From JBBITW01 sp037440525 (lineage in GTDB: Bacteria > Desulfobacterota > BSN033 > UBA1163): 7,352 bases of DNA. The translations under genes and the position numbers were made by a program. Where the stretch lies: assembly GCA_037440525.1 (NCBI GenBank), contig JBBITW010000177.1, forward strand, positions 1 through 7,352, in the 5' to 3' direction. The notes below the pieces were generated by a model that did not search any database, was not told the DNA's origin, and saw only the letters and a program-made list of their open reading frames with translations. This document shows, in pieces, positions 1-6,757 of the stretch (position 1 is the first letter of the stretch; the number at the start of each line of letters is the position of its first letter).

Positions 1-66
1 TCCACCCCACCTCCCCAGTCCAAAAAATCGTTTTTAATACTTTTTCAGAGGTCTCGAGATTTTAAT

Positions 67-95
67 TTGACATAGTCTCCATTCTTCGTTATCTT
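67..95 (+). promoter_or_regulatory. Predicted sigma70-type promoter of the M48 protease gene
   Basis: A perfect -35 hexamer TTGACA (67-72) is followed by a 17-nt spacer and a weaker -10, TATCTT (90-95, 4 of 6 consensus bases). Transcription would start near 102, leaving a leader of only about 14 nt that just includes the Shine-Dalgarno AGGAGA at 105-110, 5 nt before the ATG at 116. The -35 match and spacing are good; the very short leader and imperfect -10 keep confidence moderate. Confidence 0.5.
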
Positions 96-115
96 TTTAT
101 ATTTAGGAGATAAAG

Positions 116-1570
116 ATGCTTAAGAAATATCAGTTTGTTGTATTAGTTTATGGTCTTTTAATAGGAGTCCTAATATATTCATGCGCTTTAAATCCTGTAA
201 CTGGAAGACATGAGCTAATGCTCCTAAGTGAGAGTGATGAGATCAATTTAGGAAGAAAAACAGATGATCAGATAATTAAGGAATATGGTCTATATGAAGA
301 TTCAAGACTTTCTTCCTATATAAACGAGATTGGCCAAAGATTGGCAAGAGTCTCCCATCGACCTCATCTTTCTTATCATTTTAAAATCCTTGATGCCTCT
401 GTAATAAATGCCTTTGCTGTGCCTGGGGGTTATGTATATCTCTCTCGGGGGATTTTAGCTGCACTAAACAGCGAAGCAGAACTTGCAGGGGTTATAGGCC
501 ATGAGATTGGTCATATAGCAGCTCGTCACTCTGCAAGACAGTATAGCAAGGCACAGCTTGCACAGTTGGGTTTTGGTGTTGGATCGATATTTACAGAATC
601 GATTCCCATCCTTTCGAGTTTGGCACAGTTAGGGGTTGGGATGCTATTTCTTAAATTTAGCAGGGATAATGAGAGAGAGGCAGATGATTTAGGAGTCGAG
701 TATTCAACAAAGGCAGGTTATGATGCCACACAGATGGCCACTTTTTTTGAGGTACTGGAGAGAATGAACCCTTCTTCAGATAGAAGCGGACTCCCGGGCT
801 GGTTTTCAACTCACCCAAGCCCAGAAGATCGTATCAAAGTAGTAAGGAGAAGAGCAATTGAATGGCAGAATAGATTTGCTTTAAGGGAGATGAGGATAAA
901 TCGTGATGGGTATTTAAAAATGATTGATGGTCTTGTATTTGGAGATGACCCTCAGCAGGGGTATATAATGGAGAATGAATTTTACCATCCAATTCTCCGT
1001 TTTCACTTCCCAGTTCCTCCGGGATGGAAGGTTAACAATAGACCATCACAGATACAGATTGTAAATGAATCTCAGGATGCAATTATCCTATTCTATTTTA
1101 TAAAAGAGAATTTTTCAATAAATGCCTCAAGGGATTTCATTTCAAAAACAGGTGCATCTGTGGTTAGATTGGAAAGGATAACAATAGATGGATTGCCATC
1201 CCACAGGCTCATTTCAGATCATCGAACCCAGCAGGGAGTATTGAGGGTGATTTCTTATTTTATTGAGAAGGATAGAAGAGTATATGTATTTCATGGATTG
1301 AGTTCGATAGGAAGGTTTCAAAATTATTTGAGAGTATTCGATTATACAATGGGTGGGTTTAAAGAACTTAAAGATCCAAGAAAAATTAATGTCCACCCAA
1401 ATCGTATAAGCATTCGTCCTGCAAGGAGCTCGGACACCCTCGGAAATATTCTTAGATCATTTGGTACTCCGGAGGATAAATTAAAAGAGATGGCCCTTTT
1501 AAATGGGGGAGAAATTAACCAATTTATTATAGAGAATACTTTGATAAAGGTGATTGAGAAGGGATATTAA
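116..1570 (+). CDS. M48 family metalloprotease, lipoprotein, with LysM-like C-terminal domain
   Basis: A probable zinc metalloprotease of the periplasm/outer membrane, related to the BepA (YfgC)/LoiP branch of M48, which handles misfolded or stalled outer-membrane proteins. The 484-residue product begins with a lipoprotein-like signal: basic MLKK, a hydrophobic stretch (residues 8-20) and a lipobox-like I-Y-S-C ending at C23; the aromatic residue at -2 is unusual. The protease domain (about 45-250) has HEIGH (H129, E130, H133), a third zinc ligand in NEREAD (probably E188), and a THP motif (H233) at the position of the BepA 'histidine switch'. Instead of BepA's TPR repeats there is an unassigned beta-rich region (about 288-415), then a LysM-like segment (about 428-482: S-D-T-L near 439-442, L-L-N-G at 461-464). 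The start is set by AGGAGA 5 nt upstream. It is convergent with the next gene, with a 6-nt gap. Family assignment is firm; substrate is unknown. Confidence 0.93.
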   Translation: MLKKYQFVVLVYGLLIGVLIYSCALNPVTGRHELMLLSESDEINLGRKTDDQIIKEYGLYEDSRLSSYINEIGQRLARVSHRPHLSYHFKILDASVINAFAVPGGYVYLSRGILAALNSEAELAGVIGHEIGHIAARHSARQYSKAQLAQLGFGVGSIFTESIPILSSLAQLGVGMLFLKFSRDNEREADDLGVEYSTKAGYDATQMATFFEVLERMNPSSDRSGLPGWFSTHPSPEDRIKVVRRRAIEWQNRFALREMRINRDGYLKMIDGLVFGDDPQQGYIMENEFYHPILRFHFPVPPGWKVNNRPSQIQIVNESQDAIILFYFIKENFSINASRDFISKTGASVVRLERITIDGLPSHRLISDHRTQQGVLRVISYFIEKDRRVYVFHGLSSIGRFQNYLRVFDYTMGGFKELKDPRKINVHPNRISIRPARSSDTLGNILRSFGTPEDKLKEMALLNGGEINQFIIENTLIKVIEKGY

Positions 1571-1576
1571 TTTTAC

Positions 1577-1978
1577 TCATCTTAGTGAAATCTGGGTATC
1601 TATAAGATTGCTTGATCTCAATTCATTACCATATATATATTGGACATAACATTCTAAATTATATATTCCTCCCCTATCTCCTCTAAGCCAGACTGTAAAG
1701 CTCCCCCCGGGTTCATGATTTATGTTGGATACTCTATAACAATATGGTCCATCCCCTGACCAGTAGAAACATGCCTTTTGAATATTTGGAGTCTCTTCTG
1801 ATTGAAATGTGACCTTCACCATGAAAGGTAAATTCGCCCGGGGACTCTCTCCTTCAGGGATCTCTATCCTTATCAATCTTAATTCCCCTTTTGTAAGGGG
1901 TTCATCAGGTAATGTAGCGCAAGAGAAAATAGAAAAAAGGATATAATTTATTAAGAGCATTATTAATATTTGCTTCAC
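1577..1978 (-). CDS. Small hypothetical lipoprotein, probably one beta-sandwich domain
   Basis: I do not recognise this 133-residue protein. It has an N-terminal hydrophobic segment (residues 3-18) and a lipobox-like I-F-S-C with the acceptor at C20, so an exported lipoprotein of about 113 mature residues is likely. The mature part alternates short hydrophobic strands with turns rich in G, N and P, suggesting an immunoglobulin- or fibronectin-like beta-sandwich (inference). Cysteines at 70, 80 and 110 could form one disulfide. The start codon is GTG (1976-1978 on the reverse strand), supported by a strong Shine-Dalgarno GGAGGT at 1987-1992, 8 nt upstream. It is monocistronic as far as the window shows, with its own predicted promoter, and its stop lies 6 nt from the stop of the M48 protease on the other strand. 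Coding status is well supported by the signal peptide, lipobox and ribosome site; function is unknown. Confidence 0.75.
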   Translation of the reverse strand: MKQILIMLLINYILFSIFSCATLPDEPLTKGELRLIRIEIPEGESPRANLPFMVKVTFQSEETPNIQKACFYWSGDGPYCYRVSNINHEPGGSFTVWLRGDRGGIYNLECYVQYIYGNELRSSNLIDTQISLR

Positions 1979-2054
1979 TAAAAGATACCTCCAATCTGTC
2001 CCATATCATTTCTCAAAAATTTAATTTTATAGATTAGTTAAAGGATTCAATTAA

Positions 2055-2083
2055 AATCTACTAAATATAAAATAGAATGTCAA
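2055..2083 (-). promoter_or_regulatory. Predicted sigma70-type promoter of the small lipoprotein gene
   Basis: On the reverse strand a perfect -35 TTGACA (2078-2083) is followed by a 17-nt spacer and TAGATT as the -10 (2055-2060, 4 of 6 consensus bases). The start would fall near 2048, giving a leader of about 70 nt before the GTG at 1978. This supports the gene being transcribed on its own. Confidence 0.5.
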
Positions 2084-2208
2084 CAGATTAATTATGAGAT
2101 TTCTGAAAATGTCCTGAATTTACTGGGGAGGTAGTGTTCCAAACCCTTCGAATGCGGACATTAAAAGGGTAGATTGCTTACAATCAATTAATCGGGCTAA
2201 GTTAAAAT

Positions 2209-2279
2209 ATCTGGCAGGAATATCCTCAAAAATCTTATCAAGCGGAAGATTTAAATTTTCTCAGACATCCCTGCCAGAT
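2209..2279. repeat. 71-nt nested inverted repeat (possible structured RNA or small element)
   Basis: A perfect 10-bp inverted repeat, ATCTGGCAGG at 2209-2218 and CCTGCCAGAT at 2270-2279, encloses a second perfect 7-bp inverted repeat, AAATCTT at 2230-2236 and AAGATTT at 2246-2252, around a 9-nt loop. As RNA this would be a two-tier hairpin with an asymmetric internal loop (11 and 17 nt). No T-run follows either arm, so it is not an intrinsic terminator. It lies in the gene-free stretch 1979-2565; the rest of 2084-2365 holds only short weak inverted repeats (for example ATGTCC 2109-2114 with GGACAT 2156-2161). Strand and function are unknown. Confidence 0.4.
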
Positions 2280-2316
2280 CACTAAATTCCCCGCTTCAGT
2301 GATACATTACTTTGGA

Positions 2317-2345
2317 TTGAAATTTCCTCTGTATGATTCTATTTT
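2317..2345 (+). promoter_or_regulatory. Possible promoter for the GNAT/phosphofructokinase unit (weak)
   Basis: TTGAAA (2317-2322), a 17-nt spacer and TATTTT (2340-2345) form a plausible but imperfect sigma70 site. A perfect TATAAT at 2353-2358 lies just downstream but lacks a convincing -35. Either would give a leader of about 200 nt running through the palindromic repeat at 2366-2512. I see no better promoter between the repeat and the ATG at 2566, where the sequence is simply very AT-rich. Confidence 0.28.
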
Positions 2346-2365
2346 TTTATGATATAATTTTTATA

Positions 2366-2512
2366 TAAATTGAGCGATTCCAGATTGTCATTGCGAAGCA
2401 ATCTAAAACAAACTGTCATTCCGAGCGAAGCGAGGAATCTATGAGATTGCCACGCCCTTCGGGCTCGCAACAACTAATAAATAAAGGCTTTTAGTAAAAA
2501 AAGCTCAATTTA
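2366..2512. repeat. Composite palindromic repeat bounded by 10-bp terminal inverted repeats
   Basis: The ends are a perfect 10-bp inverted repeat, TAAATTGAGC (2366-2375) and GCTCAATTTA (2503-2512). Inside are three related units: one at 2386-2404 beginning TGTCATTGCGAAGC, one at 2414-2440 beginning TGTCATTCCGAGCGAAGC, and a reverse-oriented one at 2441-2470. The units pair with each other: TTGCGA (2391-2396) with TCGCAA (2465-2470), GCAATCT (2398-2404) with AGATTGC (2444-2450), and GCCC-TTC-GGGC forms a small hairpin near 2454-2464. The units are richer in G+C than the flanking DNA. The same unit recurs at 7253-7348, and repeats of this type are common between genes in many bacteria. No coding capacity is present. 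Whether the 10-bp ends mark a mobile element (MITE-like) or only a long stem is open. Confidence 0.65.
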
Positions 2513-2565
2513 GGTTTTATTAAAATTTAGCTAATTTGAATTTTTATTAATTTAAAAGGGATCTT

Positions 2566-3042
2566 ATGAAAATACGTTCATTGGTTTTAAAAGACAGGGA
2601 GAAGCTAAGATCCATGCTAATAGATTCTCATGTATTTAATCAGGAAGAGATATGTGTTGCGATGGAATTGATTGATATTGTGCTAAAAGACCCCTGCCAA
2701 AAAGACTATACAATCAAATGTATGGTAGATGGGGATGATTCTCCAGTTGGTTATATCTGTTATGGTCCAATCCCAATGACGAGAGGGGCTTTTGATATAT
2801 ACTGGATTGTTGTAAAACCCGATTTTCAGGGGAAGGGCATTGGCTCAAACCTCATGGATGTTTTAGAAAAGGAAGTGAAAGAGAAGAATGGAAGGATGAT
2901 TCTTGCCGATACCTCCTCGATTAAGGATTATGAAAAGGCACAAAAATTCTATATTAAGAGAGGATTTCAGGAGGAGGCGAGGATTTCAGACTACTACTGG
3001 CCAGGAAATGATAGAATCACATTCTGTAAGAGGCTTTGTTAA
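2566..3042 (+). CDS. GNAT family N-acetyltransferase
   Basis: A cytoplasmic acyl-CoA-dependent N-acetyltransferase of 158 residues, the usual size of a single-domain GNAT. The acetyl-CoA pyrophosphate-binding loop of motif A is Q-G-K-G-I-G (88-93), preceded by the beta4 strand with Y79-W80-I-V-V. The typical late motif F-Y-x-x-x-G-F is at 128-134, with Y129 in the position of the usual general acid. The N-terminal region (R4 to about D42, including the E-E-I-x-V-A-M-E-L-I segment) resembles a GNAT subfamily often annotated near ATP-grasp ligases, but no such gene is here. The ATG is preceded by an AAGGGA-type ribosome site at 2556-2561. The phosphofructokinase starts 35 nt after its stop on the same strand, so co-transcription is likely. 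The substrate (small molecule, peptide or protein amine) cannot be read from the sequence. Confidence 0.88.
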   Translation: MKIRSLVLKDREKLRSMLIDSHVFNQEEICVAMELIDIVLKDPCQKDYTIKCMVDGDDSPVGYICYGPIPMTRGAFDIYWIVVKPDFQGKGIGSNLMDVLEKEVKEKNGRMILADTSSIKDYEKAQKFYIKRGFQEEARISDYYWPGNDRITFCKRLC

Positions 3043-3077
3043 TTATAAGAAAAGCCTTTAGATATTGGAGGCAGAAT

Positions 3078-4187
3078 ATGGAGAAGAAAAGGATAGGGGT
3101 TCTTACAGGAGGAGGTGATTGTGCTGGATTAAATCCAGCTATCAAATGGGTTGTAAAAACGGCTATGGACGATAGACTCCAGAGGATGAGAAAGATTCGC
3201 TACGAAGTTTTGGGAATCCGAGACGGTTGGAAGGGTTTGGTAGAGCCTCAAGGAGACGAGCTAAATCCTGGATCGAGGATATTTACATTAACAGAAGAGA
3301 TGGTCAGGACATGGGACCGATATGGGGGGACAAACCTCGGGACATCAAGAACCAATCCTTACGACCCTAAGAATGATAGATCAAAGACTGTTCTGGAGAA
3401 TCTTGAAAGATTTCATATCGATTTTTTAATAGCCATAGGCGGAGAAGATACACTCGGAGTTGCTAACAAACTATATCTTGAAGGGGTAAAGGTTGTTGGA
3501 ATTCCGAAGACGATTGATAAGGATCTCTCGGGAACAGATTATACCCTTGGATTTGAAACAGCCCTAAATGTTATCACTGAGGAGATTGACAGGTTAAGAA
3601 CCACTGCAGGTTCTCACAAGCGAATCTTTGTAGTTGAGACAATGGGTAGGCACGCTGGGTGGTTAGCCCTCGAAGGAGGGGAATCAAGTGGTGCATACAT
3701 AATTCTTATTCCCGAATATGACTTTGATATTGATAAGATTAATGAATTACTCATAGAAGGAAGAAGGAAGGGGGCTCGTTACGAGATTATTGTAGTTGCG
3801 GAAGGGGCAAAACCTGTTGGTCATTGTGAAATTGTAAAGGAAGAGGGGGTTGATAGCTTTGGCCATAAAATGTTAGGAGGAATCGGGGAATTTCTGGCCG
3901 ATCGTATATCCCGACTAACAGGGATGGAGACCCGAAGTATTACACTCAGCCATTTACAGCGAGGGGGAGCTCCCTGTGCTTATGATAGACGAATGGGAAG
4001 GTATTTTGGTATAGCAGCGGTAGATTTAATAGTAAAGGAAGATTTTGGGAAGATGGTAAGTTTAAGAAATGGAAGAATTACATCTGTGCCATTTGAAGAG
4101 GCTGTAGGCAGATTAAATTTTGTTGATATTGAAACACAGTATGATAAAGAGAGATATAACGGAAGGAGGACTATATTAGGTTATTAA
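3078..4187 (+). CDS. pfkA: 6-phosphofructokinase, group III / PPi-type signature
   Basis: Phosphorylates fructose 6-phosphate to fructose 1,6-bisphosphate in glycolysis (reversible if PPi is the donor). The 369-residue product carries the family motifs in order: phosphate-donor loop G-G-G-D-C-A-G-L-N (11-19), G-G-E-D-T (121-125), P-K-T-I-D-K-D (143-149, catalytic D147), M-G-R-H-A-G-W (189-195), V-A-E-G (240-243), and H-L-Q-R-G-G with D-R (292-304). D124 and K144 occupy the two positions that are Gly in classical ATP-dependent enzymes and Asp/Lys in PPi-dependent and mixed group III enzymes. PPi use is therefore plausible, but some group III enzymes with the same residues use ATP, so the donor is unresolved. 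The ATG at 3078 is chosen because GGAGG (3067-3071) lies 6 nt upstream. An in-frame TTG at 3036 inside the end of the GNAT gene would add 14 residues not typical of the family. It is convergent with the PBP1A gene, with a 6-nt gap. The symbol is family-level only; pfp would also fit. Confidence 0.92.
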   Translation: MEKKRIGVLTGGGDCAGLNPAIKWVVKTAMDDRLQRMRKIRYEVLGIRDGWKGLVEPQGDELNPGSRIFTLTEEMVRTWDRYGGTNLGTSRTNPYDPKNDRSKTVLENLERFHIDFLIAIGGEDTLGVANKLYLEGVKVVGIPKTIDKDLSGTDYTLGFETALNVITEEIDRLRTTAGSHKRIFVVETMGRHAGWLALEGGESSGAYIILIPEYDFDIDKINELLIEGRRKGARYEIIVVAEGAKPVGHCEIVKEEGVDSFGHKMLGGIGEFLADRISRLTGMETRSITLSHLQRGGAPCAYDRRMGRYFGIAAVDLIVKEDFGKMVSLRNGRITSVPFEEAVGRLNFVDIETQYDKERYNGRRTILGY

Positions 4188-4193
4188 ATCCAT

Positions 4194-6683
4194 TTAAAAT
4201 CCGGCAGTGGATGAATGGGATTCTGTAGAAGAACTTTTTTCTCTCTTAGATCTTTTAAAAATAATTTCCTTATGAGGAGTCCCAATATCGAATGGTATAT
4301 TGTCTTCCGAAAAGGCCTCCAATATCGTCTCGTCAGAACTTCCATCACTCGGCAGTCCTGTCTGGAGATTGACTTTTATTAACACGATTCCTTCAGGGGG
4401 ATTGAAGGATTCAATAGGTGTATTTTTCAAGGCTTGATCCATAAAGGATATCCAGATTGGCAGTGCAGCACGCGCCCCTGTTTCGTTCTTTCCTAAAGAG
4501 GTTTTATCATCAAATCCTACCCAGACCCCTGCCAGGAGGGAAGGGGTGTAGCCAATAAACCAGGCATCTGTGTAGTCACTCGATGTCCCTGTCTTTCCAG
4601 CAACTGGTCTTCCAAGAACCTTTGCCCTCTGGGCAGTTCCGTGCTGAACTACGCCTTCAAGTAGATGGGTTATGATAAATGCATTTTGAGGAGAGATCAC
4701 GCGCTCCTTTTGTGGTGGTGGAGATGGGGACTGGGGTTCAGGATTTTCCTCTTCATCCTCATCTTCTTCTTCCTTAAGCTCTTCGTAGGGGAAGTTCTCT
4801 TCAAGGACCTCCCCTTTCATGGTAACAATCTTTTTTATGAAAATTGGTTTAATCCTTTCACCCCCATTTGCAAAGACACAAAATGCTGATACCATTTCCA
4901 ACATGGAAATCCCTGATGTCCCGAGAGCGATCGAGAGGTCTCTTTTTATTGGAGATTCTATTCCTAACCTCCGAATAAATTTTAATGTATCCCCAAGACC
5001 TATGTCTTCAAGGATTTTTACTGTCACAACATTTCTCGAGTGGGCCAATGCATTACGAAATGTTATTGGTCCCATAAAATTCTTATCATAGTTTTTTGGA
5101 GCCCAATAGGTTCCACCATCATGGCCGGGATATTCAACAGGAGAGTCCATAATTTTACTTGATGGATTATAACCCTTCTCTAAGGCTGCTGCGTAAATAA
5201 TGGGTTTAAATGCAGAACCTGGTTGCCTTCGAGAATATATGGCACGATTAAACTGACTCTCACTAAAATCACGCCCTCCTATCATTGCCTTCACATATCC
5301 TGTTCCTGGTTCAATACAGATTAGCGCCCCCTGAACAATAGGTTCCTGATCTAATGTTAGGATAGGGATATTGGACCCTTTTTGTGTTTCTTTTATCCTT
5401 ACATAAATCACATCTCCAGGCTTTAGAAGTTCACCTGGGGTTTTGACTCCCTTAGGTCTGAATTGGTTTGAAGGTCTTATATTTAAGGCCCATTCCATTT
5501 CAGAAAAGGGGAGTATCCCCTTTCTGCCTTCCACAAAGACAGTATAAAATTTTTTTGAACCATCTTTCGACAAAATTACGCCTTCGAGGAGTTCGTTTAG
5601 TGGAAGAGGGCGAAGATCGGTCCTCTTTCTATTTTTAAGGGCATTGAGCTCTTCATATGAAAGGGTTCGAATTGGACCTCTAAATCCCTGTCTCTTATCC
5701 AATTCTCTTAAACCAGCTTCCAATGCCCTTTGGGCTATTTTCTGGAGAGAGAGATCAAGGGTTGTATAAATTCTTAGGCCTTCTTGATAGAGTTTTTCTT
5801 TACCATATTTTTTCTCTATAATCTGGCGAATAAATTCTGTAAAGTATGGCGCTTTGCTGAAGAAGGCACTTTCCCTTGATTGAATCTTAAAGGAAGTGCG
5901 AAGTGCCCTTTCTCTTTGGTCCTTTGATATATAACCCAATTCCACCATTCTTGTAAGAACATAAGCCTGCCGCTCCCGTGCCCTCAAGAAATTGCTGATA
6001 GGTGAGTAACGGCTTGGTGCCTTTACCAGGCCTGCAAGCATTGCCATCTCTCCTAAGTTAAGTTGCTCGAGACGTTTATTGAAATAACTTTCTGAGGCCG
6101 CTTCAACACCATAGGCACCATTCCCCAAATATATGTTGTTTAGATAAAGAGTGATAATTTCCTCTTTAGTTAAATTCTTTTCCAGCGCAAATGCATAGGC
6201 TATTTCTTTTAGTTTTCTTAAGAAGCTCTTTTTAGGAGTCAGGAAGAATGTTTTGGTCACTTGTTGGGTAATTGTACTGCCTCCTTGAACAATCCTTCCA
6301 GCCATTAGATTTTTGATCATTGCTCGAAATATCCCTTTAAAATCAATACCCTTATGATAGAAAAAATCTGCATCCTCTGCGGCAATAAAAGCTTGAATGA
6401 GAGGTTTTGGGATTTTTTCATAGGGAACAGGGATCCTATTTTCCAGCAGAAACTTTCCCACAACTTCGTCATCTTCGGAATAGACAATTGAGTATGAATT
6501 AAGATCTCTTTTTCTTAGGGATTTAAAGTCAGGAAGTTGATGTGAGTAGTATAGGAAGAGAAAGATTCCAGGTGAAGGTATAAGTAAAATGAGTAGAATC
6601 AAAAAGAAAAATATATAAAATTTCCCCCTTCTTTTAGACTTCTTCCTATAATTTACCTTGGAGTGTCTCTTCTTTTTGTCCAT
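4194..6683 (-). CDS. mrcA: Penicillin-binding protein 1A (bifunctional transglycosylase/transpeptidase)
   Basis: Polymerises glycan strands from lipid II and crosslinks stem peptides at the inner membrane. The 829 residues are close to the PBP1A norm. Order: very basic cytoplasmic tail (1-21), one membrane helix (about 22-46), GT51 domain (about 65-245) with E-D-x-x-F-x-x-H-x-G (catalytic E103, H110) and G-G-S-T-I-T-Q-Q (134-141), a PBP1A-type OB-like domain (about 335-440), and a transpeptidase domain with S-A-F-K (nucleophile S490, K493), S-R-N (549-551) and K-T-G-T (697-700). All catalytic motifs are intact. An insert at about 634-658 is a run of Glu/Asp followed by Pro/Ser, and the C-terminus is Lys/Ser-rich. 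The ATG at 6683 is the only reasonable start: upstream in frame there is no ATG, GTG or TTG before a stop, and the next Met is 122. No Shine-Dalgarno is visible, and an intrinsic terminator ends 18 nt upstream, suggesting weak expression by read-through from the preceding lipoprotein gene. Confidence 0.95.
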   Translation of the reverse strand: MDKKKRHSKVNYRKKSKRRGKFYIFFFLILLILLIPSPGIFLFLYYSHQLPDFKSLRKRDLNSYSIVYSEDDEVVGKFLLENRIPVPYEKIPKPLIQAFIAAEDADFFYHKGIDFKGIFRAMIKNLMAGRIVQGGSTITQQVTKTFFLTPKKSFLRKLKEIAYAFALEKNLTKEEIITLYLNNIYLGNGAYGVEAASESYFNKRLEQLNLGEMAMLAGLVKAPSRYSPISNFLRARERQAYVLTRMVELGYISKDQRERALRTSFKIQSRESAFFSKAPYFTEFIRQIIEKKYGKEKLYQEGLRIYTTLDLSLQKIAQRALEAGLRELDKRQGFRGPIRTLSYEELNALKNRKRTDLRPLPLNELLEGVILSKDGSKKFYTVFVEGRKGILPFSEMEWALNIRPSNQFRPKGVKTPGELLKPGDVIYVRIKETQKGSNIPILTLDQEPIVQGALICIEPGTGYVKAMIGGRDFSESQFNRAIYSRRQPGSAFKPIIYAAALEKGYNPSSKIMDSPVEYPGHDGGTYWAPKNYDKNFMGPITFRNALAHSRNVVTVKILEDIGLGDTLKFIRRLGIESPIKRDLSIALGTSGISMLEMVSAFCVFANGGERIKPIFIKKIVTMKGEVLEENFPYEELKEEEDEDEEENPEPQSPSPPPQKERVISPQNAFIITHLLEGVVQHGTAQRAKVLGRPVAGKTGTSSDYTDAWFIGYTPSLLAGVWVGFDDKTSLGKNETGARAALPIWISFMDQALKNTPIESFNPPEGIVLIKVNLQTGLPSDGSSDETILEAFSEDNIPFDIGTPHKEIIFKRSKREKSSSTESHSSTAGF

Positions 6684-6701
6684 GATATTAATGGATGAAT
6701 C

Positions 6702-6731
6702 AAAAAGGGAAACCCTTTTTACGGGTTTCCC
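6702..6731 (-). terminator. Rho-independent terminator of the Lpp-like lipoprotein gene
   Basis: Read on the reverse strand, GGGAAACCC (6731-6723) and GGGTTTCCC (6715-6707) form a perfect 9-bp stem around a 7-nt loop, followed at once by TTTTT (6706-6702). It begins about 27 nt after the lipoprotein stop codon and ends 18 nt before the ATG of the PBP1A gene. It therefore separates an apparently strong transcription unit from PBP1A and would act as an attenuating barrier if PBP1A depends on read-through. Confidence 0.85.
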
Positions 6732-6757
6732 CTTCTAAGGAATCGGATTTGAAAAGA

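Noticed and set aside
23..46. AAAAATCGTTTTT followed by a T-rich stretch as the terminator of an upstream gene
   Set aside because: The stem is all A-T with a 3-nt loop and no gene end is visible before it, so there is too little support.
1214..1396. 60-codon open frame on the - strand within the M48 gene
   Set aside because: Antisense shadow of a well-supported coding region with no ribosome site or recognisable product.
2206..2352. Short open frame on the + strand that reads like protein (W-Q-E-Y-P-Q-K-S-Y-Q...)
   Set aside because: It begins right after a stop at 2203-2205, has no start codon or ribosome site, and contains the inverted-repeat structure. It could be a decayed gene fragment, but I cannot support that.
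2386..2470. Repeat cluster considered as a CRISPR array
   Set aside because: Units differ in length and orientation, with no regular unique spacers and no cas genes. They are intergenic palindromic repeats.
3036..3077. In-frame TTG start that would make the phosphofructokinase overlap the GNAT gene
   Set aside because: The extra 14 residues do not look like the family's N-terminus, and GGAGG at 3067-3071 fits the ATG at 3078 with ideal spacing.
4188..4212. ATCCA...TGGAT inverted repeat as a terminator for the phosphofructokinase gene
   Set aside because: Only a 5-bp stem with a long loop and no T-run; likely chance.
4665..5091. Two open frames on the + strand inside the PBP1A gene (4665-4889 and 4819-5091)
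   Set aside because: Antisense shadows of the PBP1A transpeptidase region; the hydrophobic stretch in the first is the complement of the Glu/Asp-rich insert.
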